This document shows, in pieces, positions 1-6,681 of a stretch of DNA of 14,757 nucleotides; position 1 is the stretch's first letter; every line of letters begins with the position of its first letter. The notes beneath the pieces are model-generated. The model made no database searches. It was not told where the DNA came from and was given only the letters and a program-made list of their open reading frames with translations. A program made the translations under genes and the position numbers. The DNA comes from an uncultured Mycoplasmatota bacterium (GTDB taxonomy: Bacteria > Bacillota_I > Bacilli_A > RF39 > UBA660), in assembly GCA_900548725.1 (NCBI GenBank), contig URLV01000030.1:1-14757 (forward strand), read 5' to 3'.

Positions 1-12
1 CGTCGAAAATAG

Positions 13-45
13 TGGAAGCGAAGATAGAAAGCTGCCATTTTTTTT
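13..45 (+). terminator. Intrinsic terminator of the gene upstream of the window
   Basis: TGGAAGC (13-19) can pair with GCTGCCA (31-37) at six of seven positions, with one A/G mismatch and an 11-nt purine-rich loop. A run of eight T follows at 38-45. It would end a transcript entering from the left. The first twelve bases could be the last codons of that gene, ending in TAG at 10-12, but three codons are too few to support a call. Confidence 0.55.
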
Positions 46-73
46 GCGTTAAAATTTACTTATATGTTATACT
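44..73 (+). promoter_or_regulatory. Promoter for the DUF1846 gene
   Basis: An extended -10 box is visible: TG at 65-66 followed by TATACT at 68-73. A partial -35 (TTGCGT, 44-49) lies 18 bases upstream and directly abuts the T-run of the preceding terminator. The predicted start near 80 gives a 20-nt leader containing AGAGG (90-94), five bases before the ATG. Confidence 0.5.
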
Positions 74-99
74 AAATATATATAATATGAGAGGTAAAC

Positions 100-1557
100 A
101 TGAAAAAAGGATTTAACAATGAAAAATATGTAAATATACAAAGTAAAAAAATAAAAGAAAGAATTAAAATGTTTGACAAACTTTATTTAGAAATTGGTGG
201 AAAACTTTTTCAAGATACACATGCTGCTAGAGTACTACCAGGATTTAAAGAAGATGCAAAAATCCAAATGTTTCAAGAATTAAAAAAAGATTTAGAAATT
301 ATCTTTTGTATCAATGCAAACGATATAGAAAAAAATAAAGTTCGTGCTGAATTCGGAATAACTTATGATATAGAAATGCTTAATATAATTAATAATGCAA
401 AAAATTTAGGATTTATAGTAAATTCAGTAGTAATAACACTTTACAACAAACAAAATAATGTTGATAAATTTATAAAAAGATTAGAAAGACAAAACATTAA
501 AACTTATATTCATACGTTTACAAAAGGTTATCCAACAGATGTAGAAACTATTGTAAGTGAAGAAGGTTATGGTGCAAATCCATATATTGAAACTACAAAA
601 AAATTAATTTTAGTAAATGCTCCGGGACCAGGTTCAGGAAAATTAGGTACATGTTTAAGTCAATTGTATCATGAACACAAACATGGTATAAATGCTGGAT
701 ATGCAAAGTTTGAAACGTTCCCAGTATGGAATTTACCACTTAAACATCCAGTAAATATTGCATACGAAGCAGCAACTATCGAATTAAAAGACATAAATAT
801 GATAGACCCATTTCACTTAGAAAAATATAATATTACTGCCGTAAATTACAATAGAGATGTAGAAACTTTTCCAATTTTAAAAAATATTCTAAATAAAATA
901 AGTGGTAAAGATATATACTTTTCTCCAACAGACATGGGTGTCAATATGGTAGGAAACTGCATTTCAAATGATAAAGTAGTAAGTGATGCTGCAAAAAAAG
1001 AAGTTATACGTAGATATTATAGTGAACTTAAAAATTATAAATTTGGACTATCAGATTATGATACAGTCGAAAAAGAAAAATTATTAATGAACGAATTAGA
1101 AGTTGACGAAAATTTTATGAAAGTTATACCATATGTAAAACAAGAATCTAAAAAACGTAAAATACATTTAGTAGCATTAGAGCTACCAAATGGAAAATTA
1201 ATACATGGAAAACAAACGGAATTACTAAGTCCAGTAAGTTCACTTATTATAAATGGAATAAAAGAATTATCAAAAATACCAGATGACATAAATTTACTAA
1301 GTCCAAAAGTATTAGAACCTATATTAAAATTAAGAAAAACAAACAATAGACTAACTCTTCCAGAAGTTTTAATTGCATTATCAATATGTAGTGCAACGAA
1401 TCCAGTAATAGATAAATCTATAAACAACTTAGATAAATTAGTAGGAACTGAAGCCCATTCCACATTTATTATAAATAATGAAGAGAATAATGCATTAAAA
1501 AAATTAAAAATAAATATCACTTGTGAACCAGAATTTTTTAGTGATGAAATAATATAG
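100..1557 (+). CDS. DUF1846 (UPF0371) family protein of unknown function
   Basis: This 485-residue soluble protein has the usual length of the DUF1846/UPF0371 family, which is widespread in Firmicutes and Actinobacteria. The family is recognised from long conserved stretches: HAARVLPGF (41-49), FGITYD (85-90), GYPTDVETIVSEEGYGANPY (143-162), APGPGSGK (174-181), CLSQLYHEHKHG (185-196), AGYAKFETFPVWNLPLKHP (199-217) and DPFHLE (236-241). The glycine-rich GPGSGK segment resembles a nucleotide-binding loop, but it is not a classical Walker A and no reaction is known to me. There is no signal peptide or membrane segment. The ATG is preceded by AGAGG at good spacing. The gene has its own promoter and terminator, so it is monocistronic. 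Family assignment is firm; biochemical function is unknown. Confidence 0.93.
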   Translation: MKKGFNNEKYVNIQSKKIKERIKMFDKLYLEIGGKLFQDTHAARVLPGFKEDAKIQMFQELKKDLEIIFCINANDIEKNKVRAEFGITYDIEMLNIINNAKNLGFIVNSVVITLYNKQNNVDKFIKRLERQNIKTYIHTFTKGYPTDVETIVSEEGYGANPYIETTKKLILVNAPGPGSGKLGTCLSQLYHEHKHGINAGYAKFETFPVWNLPLKHPVNIAYEAATIELKDINMIDPFHLEKYNITAVNYNRDVETFPILKNILNKISGKDIYFSPTDMGVNMVGNCISNDKVVSDAAKKEVIRRYYSELKNYKFGLSDYDTVEKEKLLMNELEVDENFMKVIPYVKQESKKRKIHLVALELPNGKLIHGKQTELLSPVSSLIINGIKELSKIPDDINLLSPKVLEPILKLRKTNNRLTLPEVLIALSICSATNPVIDKSINNLDKLVGTEAHSTFIINNEENNALKKLKINITCEPEFFSDEII

Positions 1558-1570
1558 TGTAAACTTTATT

Positions 1571-1612
1571 AAAATATGAATTTTTATGTTGATATAGATT
1601 CATATTTTTTTT
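1571..1612 (+). terminator. Intrinsic terminator after the DUF1846 gene
   Basis: AAAATATGAAT (1571-1581) is fully complementary to ATTCATATTTT (1598-1608), an 11-bp stem with a 16-nt loop, followed by T to 1612. The tsaE promoter is nested in it: the -35 lies in the loop and the -10 begins at the last T of the tail. Confidence 0.75.
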
Positions 1613-1617
1613 ATAAT
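1589..1617 (+). promoter_or_regulatory. tsaE promoter nested in the preceding terminator
   Basis: TTGATA (1589-1594) and TATAAT (1612-1617) are separated by exactly 17 bases, a near-consensus sigma-A promoter. The expected start near 1624 coincides with the first base of the Shine-Dalgarno-like AGGTGAT (1624-1630). The tsaE mRNA would then have a leader of only about 12 nt. Confidence 0.6.
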
Positions 1618-1635
1618 TAATTTAGGTGATAAAGA

Positions 1636-2088
1636 ATGGATTATAAAATTACATCAAGAAGTATAGAAGATACAATGGAATTAGCAGAAAACATCGAATC
1701 AGAAAAATTTCCAGGAATGATTATTTGCTTAGATGGAGAATTAGGAAGTGGTAAAACTGTTTTTGTTAAAGGATTTGCAAAATCACTTGGTTTAGAAGAA
1801 ACAATAACTAGTCCAACATTTAATATAGTAAAAGAATACACATCAGGTGAAATGCCTTTATATCACATGGATGTTTATAGATTAGAAGACGGAGATGAAA
1901 GTATTGGATTTAATGATTATTTTAATAGTGATGGAGTCTCTATAATCGAATGGTCTGAACTGATAAGTGATATTTTACCAGAAGAAAGATTAGATATTAA
2001 ATTCAAAGTAATAGATGAAAACACCCGTATTATAAAACTTACTCCACATGGTTCTAAGTACGAAGATATAGTAAATTACGTAATATAA
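1636..2088 (+). CDS. tsaE: TsaE, ATPase of the tRNA threonylcarbamoyladenosine (t6A37) complex
   Basis: TsaE is the P-loop ATPase that works with TsaB and TsaD (with TsaC supplying the carbamoyl-AMP) to put the t6A modification on A37 of ANN-decoding tRNAs in the cytoplasm. The 150-residue length is typical. Visible landmarks are Walker A GELGSGKT (34-41), the TSPTF motif (58-62), YHMDVYRL (76-83) and the IIEWSE block (103-108). The ATG is preceded by AGGTGAT with five bases between. The usual partners tsaB and tsaD, often next door in Firmicutes, are not in this window; rplM follows instead. The gene seems to have its own promoter embedded in the upstream terminator. Identification is firm. 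Confidence 0.95.
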   Translation: MDYKITSRSIEDTMELAENIESEKFPGMIICLDGELGSGKTVFVKGFAKSLGLEETITSPTFNIVKEYTSGEMPLYHMDVYRLEDGDESIGFNDYFNSDGVSIIEWSELISDILPEERLDIKFKVIDENTRIIKLTPHGSKYEDIVNYVI

Positions 2089-2129
2089 GTAAAAAATTAA
2101 GAAAAAAAGAAAGTTAAGCACGAAAAAGT

Positions 2130-2158
2130 TTGACTTTTTCATTGTAATAACATATAAT
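2130..2158 (+). promoter_or_regulatory. Strong promoter for rplM-rpsI
   Basis: TTGACT (2130-2135) and TATAAT (2153-2158) are separated by 17 bases. The expected start is near 2165. The -35 sits inside a small perfect hairpin: GAAAAAGT 2122-2129, loop TTG, ACTTTTTC 2133-2140. That hairpin may act as a weak tsaE terminator, repeating the promoter-in-terminator arrangement seen before tsaE. Confidence 0.75.
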
Positions 2159-2164
2159 TTTAAA

Positions 2165-2239
2165 TGGTACATTTTATTTATTCTTTTTATTTTTGATGTG
2201 GGAAGTTAAAAGTATCAAGAATAGTGAAAGGAAAAAAAT
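2165..2239 (+). promoter_or_regulatory. rplM leader, possible L13 autoregulatory element
   Basis: The predicted 75-nt untranslated leader contains TTGAT (2193-2197) paired with ATCAA (2214-2218), enclosing a 16-nt purine-rich loop that starts GTGGGAAG. A Shine-Dalgarno AAAGG (2226-2230) follows before the ATG at 2240. Firmicutes rplM operons are known to carry an L13-binding leader that gives feedback control. The location and hairpin fit, but I cannot confirm a match to the known consensus by eye. Confidence 0.35.
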
Positions 2240-2671
2240 ATGAAAACATTTATGGAAAAAAAGGAAACAGTTAATCGTAATTGGTATGTAATTGATGCTG
2301 AAAACTTACCTTTAGGTAGAGTTGCTACAAAAGCAGCTAACCTTTTAAGAGGTAAACATAAAGTGACATTTACACCTCATATTGATTGTGGAGACTACGT
2401 TATTATCGTTAATGCAGATAAAGTAAAATTAACAGGAAACAAATTAGATCAAAAAATGTATTATAATCATTCTGGATTTCCAGGAGGATTAAGAGAACGT
2501 AATGCTAAAACAATGGTAGAAAAATATCCAGTAGAAATGGTTGAAAGAGCAGTTAAAGGAATGCTTCCTCATAATAGATTAGGAAGAGCAACTGCTAAAA
2601 AATTATTTGTATACGCTGGTGCTGATCATAAACATCAAGCACAAAAACCAGTTAGTATAACTATTGATTAG
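2240..2671 (+). CDS. rplM: Large-subunit ribosomal protein L13 (uL13)
   Basis: L13 is an early-assembly 23S rRNA-binding protein of the 50S subunit. The 143-residue length matches bacterial L13. Hallmarks are the N-terminal block WYVIDAENLPLGRVA (residues 15-29), LLRGKHKV, FTPHIDCGDYVIIVNADKV, the GFPGGLRER segment and the C-terminal ML-P-NRLGRA motif. The ATG at 2240 is preceded by AAAGG. It is followed by rpsI after a 10-nt gap, the standard bacterial rplM-rpsI operon. Codon use is slightly richer in CGT and GTT than the flanking genes, as expected for a highly expressed gene. Confidence 0.98.
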   Translation: MKTFMEKKETVNRNWYVIDAENLPLGRVATKAANLLRGKHKVTFTPHIDCGDYVIIVNADKVKLTGNKLDQKMYYNHSGFPGGLRERNAKTMVEKYPVEMVERAVKGMLPHNRLGRATAKKLFVYAGADHKHQAQKPVSITID

Positions 2672-2681
2672 GAGGAAGAAT

Positions 2682-3095
2682 ATGAGTAAAAAAGAATTTA
2701 CTGCTACAGGTAGAAGAAAACGTTCAACTGCTCAAGTTAGAATGGTTCCAGGAACTGGAAAAATTACAGTTAATGGTAGAGATATCAACGACTATATGCC
2801 ATTTGAAACTTTAGTAATGGATTTAAAACAACCTTTAGTTGCAACAAACAATGAAAATACTTTCGATATAACTATCACTGTTAAAGGTGGAGGATTCTCT
2901 GGACAAACTGGAGCAATCAGATTAGGTATCACTAGAGCATTATTAGAATTTGATAAAGATAACAAAGGAAAAGAAGATTCATATAGAAAAACTTTAAAAG
3001 CTGCTGGATTTACAACTCGTGATCCAAGAGTTAAAGAACGTAAAAAATATGGTCTTAAAAAAGCTCGTAGAGCACCACAATTCTCAAAACGTTAA
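2682..3095 (+). CDS. rpsI: Small-subunit ribosomal protein S9 (uS9)
   Basis: S9 belongs to the 30S head; its C-terminal tail reaches the P-site tRNA. With the ATG at 2682 the protein has 137 residues. Landmarks are ATGRRKRSTAQVRMVPGTGK near the N-terminus, GGGFSGQTGAIRLGI(T)RAL in the middle, and the basic tail from DPRVKERKKYG to QFSKR. The open frame extends to a TTG at 2664, but that codon lies inside rplM and the strong AGGAGGAAGA at about 2670-2679 sits just upstream of 2682, which fixes the start. It is co-transcribed with rplM and followed by a clear terminator. Confidence 0.98.
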   Translation: MSKKEFTATGRRKRSTAQVRMVPGTGKITVNGRDINDYMPFETLVMDLKQPLVATNNENTFDITITVKGGGFSGQTGAIRLGITRALLEFDKDNKGKEDSYRKTLKAAGFTTRDPRVKERKKYGLKKARRAPQFSKR

Positions 3096-3108
3096 TATGT
3101 TTTCAAAC

Positions 3109-3134
3109 AAAGTCTTGTATATCAAGACTTTTTT
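3109..3134 (+). terminator. Intrinsic terminator of rplM-rpsI
   Basis: AAAGTCTTG (3109-3117) pairs perfectly with CAAGACTTT (3123-3131) around a 5-nt loop, and the T-run continues to 3134. It lies 14 bases after the rpsI stop. Confidence 0.88.
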
Positions 3135-3195
3135 CTATGAAACAAATTAATAAAAAAATTCGACAAATAATGTCAAATAAAACGCATATTTTTTC

Positions 3196-3222
3196 TTGAT
3201 AATTTCATTAAAATAGTATAAT
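3196..3222 (+). promoter_or_regulatory. Promoter for tilS-ftsH
   Basis: A perfect TATAAT (3217-3222) is preceded by TTGATA (3196-3201) with a short 15-base spacer. The expected start near 3229 leaves only about a dozen bases before the tilS start codon, as also seen for tsaE. Confidence 0.5.
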
Positions 3223-3240
3223 ATAGTCCTAGTGATTGAA

Positions 3241-4581
3241 ATGAAAGAAATGTTTGAATTTTTAAAAAAATTAAATATTGATAAAAACAAGCCATTAGTA
3301 GTTGCAACATCAGGCGGTCCTGATTCAATGGCTCTTTTACACATACTAAAAACTAACGGATATAATCTAATATGTGCACATGTAAATCACAACTTAAGAG
3401 AAGTTTCAAAACAAGAATATATTTTTGTAGAAAACTATTGTAAAGAAAACAATATAATATTCGAAGGAATGGAAATAAAATCATATAAAAATAATAAATT
3501 CACAGAAACTGAAGCAAGAGAAAAAAGATACAATTTCTTTATAGAAATATTAAATAAATATAAAACAGACATATTATTAACAGCACATCATGGAGATGAT
3601 TTAATAGAAACTATTTTAATGAGAATTATAAGAGGAAGTAATTTGAACGGATTTAAAGGTTTTACAAAAATCTCTTCATATAAAGATTACAAAATCATTA
3701 GACCACTTATATTTTATACAAAAAAAGACATAGAATTATATATAGAAAAGCATAATATTCCTTGTGTATATGATGAATCAAATAAATCAAAGAAATATAC
3801 AAGAAATAGAATAAGACTAGATATACTTCCACTATTAAAAAAAGAAAATAAAAATATTCATAAAAAATTTTTAGAATTAAGTGAAGAACTAAATAATATA
3901 AATGACTATACAAAATTAGCAGTACAAAGTGAAATAAAAGATAATTATAAAAATGATACTTTAGATTTATCTAAATTCAATAAATTACATGCCTATATAA
4001 AACAAAAAGAATTAGAAACAATACTATTTAACATCTACAACGAAAACATAACATTAATAAATAAAAAGCATATAGAAAATATAATGAATATTATTGATTC
4101 AAATAAAAATAGTGAAATAGATTTACCAAATAATATAAAAGTAATTAAATCATATAATAAATTATTATTTAAAATAGATAAAAAAATTGAATCAAAAAAA
4201 TATAAATATATATTAAAAGACAAACAATATATTGAAAATTACGGAACTATAGAAATTATTCCAGATACAAAAGAAAAAAGTAATTATGTAATAAAATTAA
4301 ATAGTAAAGAAATTACACTTCCAATTATAATTAGAAATAAAGAAGAGAATGATTTAATTGAAGTAAAAAATATGATTGGAACAAAAAAAGTTTCTAAAAT
4401 ATTTATAGATGAAAAAATAGAAAAATCAAAAAGAAATAATTATCCAATAGTCTGTGACAGTAACAACAATATATTATGGATACCAGGAGTAAAGAAAAGT
4501 AAATTTGATTGTTATAATAAAGAGTTTTATGATATAATAATAAAGTACACAAAAAAAGGAGAAGAATATGAAAAAAAATAA
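3241..4581 (+). CDS. tilS: tRNA(Ile)-lysidine synthase TilS
   Basis: TilS uses ATP and lysine to convert C34 of the CAU-anticodon tRNA-Ile to lysidine, so that it reads AUA. This should matter here because AUA is one of the commonest codons in these genes. The PP-loop SGGPDS is at residues 24-29, CAHVNHNLR at 45-53 and TAHHGDDLIETILMRIIRG at 114-132. A TilS C-terminal substrate-binding domain ends in IPGVKKSKFD. The frame opens at a GTG at 3232. I prefer the ATG at 3241 because AGTGAT (3231-3236) lies just upstream, giving 446 residues; an ATG at 3250 is also possible. The gene ends 14 nt inside ftsH, so the two are translationally linked. The hpt gene often found between tilS and ftsH in Firmicutes is absent. 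Confidence 0.95.
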   Translation: MKEMFEFLKKLNIDKNKPLVVATSGGPDSMALLHILKTNGYNLICAHVNHNLREVSKQEYIFVENYCKENNIIFEGMEIKSYKNNKFTETEAREKRYNFFIEILNKYKTDILLTAHHGDDLIETILMRIIRGSNLNGFKGFTKISSYKDYKIIRPLIFYTKKDIELYIEKHNIPCVYDESNKSKKYTRNRIRLDILPLLKKENKNIHKKFLELSEELNNINDYTKLAVQSEIKDNYKNDTLDLSKFNKLHAYIKQKELETILFNIYNENITLINKKHIENIMNIIDSNKNSEIDLPNNIKVIKSYNKLLFKIDKKIESKKYKYILKDKQYIENYGTIEIIPDTKEKSNYVIKLNSKEITLPIIIRNKEENDLIEVKNMIGTKKVSKIFIDEKIEKSKRNNYPIVCDSNNNILWIPGVKKSKFDCYNKEFYDIIIKYTKKGEEYEKK

Positions 4582-6463
4582 TATTACAAAACAAACAATG
4601 CCATATTTAATATTAATTTTAGTTATATTTGGAACACTAGTTTTTTATAATATTGGTAATACTAAAATTAATAAATTAAATTATGATGAATTAATTACAG
4701 AATTAAGTAAAGATACAGTAAAAAGTATTGAAGTAACACCAAAATCAAATGCAGGGGTATACTATATTACTGGTAAATTAAAAGATTATGGTAAAAATGA
4801 AGTATTCAAAGTTAATGTACCATTATCAGAAACAGTAATAAATAAAATATTATCTTATGCAGATAATAATGAATTTGAAGTAAAAACAAATACTAATCCA
4901 GAAAATTCAAGTGTTGTGACGATATTAGTAAATGTTGTACCATTTGTTTTATTGATAGCAGCAACATTCTATCTATTTAGCAAAATATCTGGTGGAAATA
5001 AAAATTCTATGGATTTCGGAAAAAGTAGAGCAAAACTTTCTGAAGATGGTGGAAGAGTAAGATTTACAGATGTTGCTGGATTAAATGAAGAAAAAGAAGA
5101 AGTCGCAGAACTTATAGATTTCTTAAAAAATCCTAAAAAATTCCAAAAATTAGGTGCAAGAATACCTAAAGGTGTTTTATTAGTAGGTCCTCCAGGAACA
5201 GGAAAAACACTATTAGCAAAAGCAGTAGCTGGTGAAGCAAATGTTCCATTCTACTACATAAGTGGTTCTGACTTTGTAGAATTATTTGTTGGTATTGGAG
5301 CAAGCCGTGTTAGAGATATGTTTAAACAAGCAAAACAATCAGCACCATGCTTAATATTCATAGATGAAATAGACGCAGTTGGACGCCAAAGAGGAACTGG
5401 ACTAGGTGGAGGTCATGATGAACGTGAACAAACACTTAACCAATTATTAACAGAAATGGACGGATTTGGTGCAAATGAAGGTATAATCATTATTGCTGCA
5501 ACAAATAGACCAGACGTACTAGATCCAGCATTATTAAGACCTGGTAGATTTGATAGACAAGTAACTGTAAGTTTGCCAGACCAAAAAGAAAGAGAAGCAA
5601 TACTAAAAGTACATGCAAAAGATAAAACTTTTGATTCATCTGTTAACTTAGAAAATTTATCAAAAAGAACTCCAGGATTTAGTGGAGCAGACTTAGAAAA
5701 TTTACTTAATGAATCAGCTTTATTAGCTGTAAGAAGAAACAAAAAAGCAATAAGTATGGATGAAATAGATGAAGCAACAGACAGAGTACTTATGGGACCT
5801 GCAAAAACAAGTAGAAAAATTACTGATAAAGAAAAGAAATTAGTTTCACTTCATGAAGCAGGACACGCAGTAATCGGATTAAAATTAGAAGATGCCAATG
5901 AAGTTCATAAAATAACAATCATACCAAGAGGTATGGCTGGTGGTTATACAATGATGCTTCCAAAAGAAGAAAAAATTGCTATAGCAACTAAAAATGAATT
6001 ACTAGCAAGTATAACTGGATTACTAGGTGGACGTGTAAGTGAAGAACTGTATTTCGGTGAAATATCTACAGGAGCTTCAGATGACTTCTCAAAAGCAACT
6101 AAAATAGCAAGAAGTATGGTAACAGAATATGGAATGAGTGATTTAGGTCCAGTACAATTAGAACATAAAGAAGAAGGAGTATTCTTAGGAAGAGATTATA
6201 ACAAAACAAGAAATTTCTCAGATGCAGTTGCATTAGAAATAGACGAAGAAGTAAGAAAAATAGTAAACGAATGTTATAAAAAAGCAACTAAAATATTAAA
6301 AGAAAATAAAGATTTAGTAATGCTTTTGAGTAATACATTAATTGAAAAAGAAACAATAACTAAAGAAGAAATAGATGAATTAGTTAAAACAGGAAAATTA
6401 TCTTCTAAGGAAGAAAGTCAAACTGAAAATAAAGAAGAAGAAACTACTAAGTCAGAAAAGTAG
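4568..6463 (+). CDS. ftsH: ATP-dependent zinc metalloprotease FtsH
   Basis: FtsH is the hexameric membrane AAA+ protease that extracts and degrades membrane and regulatory proteins. The 631-residue protein has membrane segments at about 12-29 and 116-138 bordering an extracytoplasmic domain. The AAA module follows: Walker A GPPGTGKT (207-214), the FVELFVG pore loop (236-242), Walker B LIFIDEID (262-269) and the second region of homology with RPGRFDR (324-330). In the protease domain the zinc motif HEAGH is at 429-433, and the likely third ligand Asp506 lies in TGASDDF. The C-terminal tail is acidic and lysine-rich with no recognised fold. AGGAG (4557-4561) precedes the ATG by six bases. It overlaps tilS by 14 nt. 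Its stop codon lies in the 3' arm of its own terminator. All catalytic residues are present. Confidence 0.98.
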   Translation: MKKNNITKQTMPYLILILVIFGTLVFYNIGNTKINKLNYDELITELSKDTVKSIEVTPKSNAGVYYITGKLKDYGKNEVFKVNVPLSETVINKILSYADNNEFEVKTNTNPENSSVVTILVNVVPFVLLIAATFYLFSKISGGNKNSMDFGKSRAKLSEDGGRVRFTDVAGLNEEKEEVAELIDFLKNPKKFQKLGARIPKGVLLVGPPGTGKTLLAKAVAGEANVPFYYISGSDFVELFVGIGASRVRDMFKQAKQSAPCLIFIDEIDAVGRQRGTGLGGGHDEREQTLNQLLTEMDGFGANEGIIIIAATNRPDVLDPALLRPGRFDRQVTVSLPDQKEREAILKVHAKDKTFDSSVNLENLSKRTPGFSGADLENLLNESALLAVRRNKKAISMDEIDEATDRVLMGPAKTSRKITDKEKKLVSLHEAGHAVIGLKLEDANEVHKITIIPRGMAGGYTMMLPKEEKIAIATKNELLASITGLLGGRVSEELYFGEISTGASDDFSKATKIARSMVTEYGMSDLGPVQLEHKEEGVFLGRDYNKTRNFSDAVALEIDEEVRKIVNECYKKATKILKENKDLVMLLSNTLIEKETITKEEIDELVKTGKLSSKEESQTENKEEETTKSEK

Positions 6464-6478
6464 TTTCTTTTAAATTTT
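6438..6478 (+). terminator. Intrinsic terminator overlapping the ftsH stop codon
   Basis: An 11-bp stem is formed by 6438-6448 (ending GAAACTACT) and 6459-6469 (starting AGTAGTTTC), with a 10-nt loop, followed by a T-rich tail to about 6478. The ftsH stop TAG (6461-6463) is inside the 3' arm, so ribosomes finishing ftsH would cover the hairpin. Confidence 0.75.
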
Positions 6479-6504
6479 ACGAACATATTGTCGATAAAAT
6501 GTGT

Positions 6505-6533
6505 TTGACAATGTATAAAATATGTGCTATAAT
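6505..6533 (+). promoter_or_regulatory. Full-consensus promoter driving a short RNA
   Basis: TTGACA (6505-6510) and TATAAT (6528-6533) are separated by 17 bases, a perfect sigma-A consensus and the best promoter in the window. The expected start is near 6540. An inverted repeat, ATTGTC (6487-6492) and GACAAT (6507-6512), straddles the -35 and could be an operator, but six base pairs may be chance. Confidence 0.8.
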
Positions 6534-6538
6534 CTATA

Positions 6539-6594
6539 CATCAATGGGGGTTGATGAGATAAAAAAATATAACCCGCATTGTTGGGTTTTTTAA
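6539..6594 (+). ncRNA. Candidate attenuator or small RNA with mutually exclusive hairpins
   Basis: Transcription from the consensus promoter should produce a short RNA starting at about 6540. Three helices compete in it. P1 is CATCAA (6539-6544) with TTGATG (6551-6556), looping out TGGGGG. The antiterminator is 6542-6552 with 6571-6581, ten of eleven positions paired with one G/G mismatch. The terminator is AACCC (6571-6575) with GGGTT (6584-6588), followed by TTTT to 6592. P1 and the terminator can coexist; the long middle helix excludes both. An A-rich linker joins the halves, and the P1 loop G-run could instead form a pseudoknot with CCC (6573-6575). A 16-codon frame without ribosome binding site (6544-6594) also spans the region. 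I do not recognise a known riboswitch class. Confidence 0.5.
6571..6592 (+). terminator. Short terminator ending the candidate leader RNA
   Basis: AACCC (6571-6575) pairs with GGGTT (6584-6588) across an 8-nt loop, followed by T to 6592. At five base pairs it is weak, and its 5' arm is also the 3' arm of a longer alternative helix (6542-6552 with 6571-6581). The alternative pairing suggests regulated rather than unconditional termination. Confidence 0.5.
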
Positions 6595-6597
6595 CAT

Positions 6598-6626
6598 TTG
6601 ACATTTCAAATAAAAAATGTTAGAAT
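6598..6626 (+). promoter_or_regulatory. Promoter of the surface-protein gene with a spanning inverted repeat
   Basis: TTGACA (6598-6603) and TAGAAT (6621-6626) are separated by 17 bases. The expected start near 6633 gives a leader of about 50 nt ending in the strong ribosome binding site AGAAGGGGG (6664-6672). An 8-bp perfect inverted repeat, TAACATTT (6592-6599) and AAATGTTA (6615-6622), covers the spacer and touches both boxes; it could be an operator. Confidence 0.65.
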
Positions 6627-6681
6627 ACTTAACAACTTGAGATTTTAGTACAATTAGTTCTTTAGAAGGGGGAAATGATTT

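Noticed and set aside
1..12. Possible last codons of an upstream gene ending in TAG at 10-12
   Set aside because: Three codons before a stop occur by chance, and nothing identifies the frame; only the following terminator is supportable.
2664..2681. TTG start giving a six-residue longer S9
   Set aside because: It lies within rplM, has no ribosome binding site of its own, and the strong AGGAGG sits just before the ATG at 2682, which gives the family-standard N-terminus.
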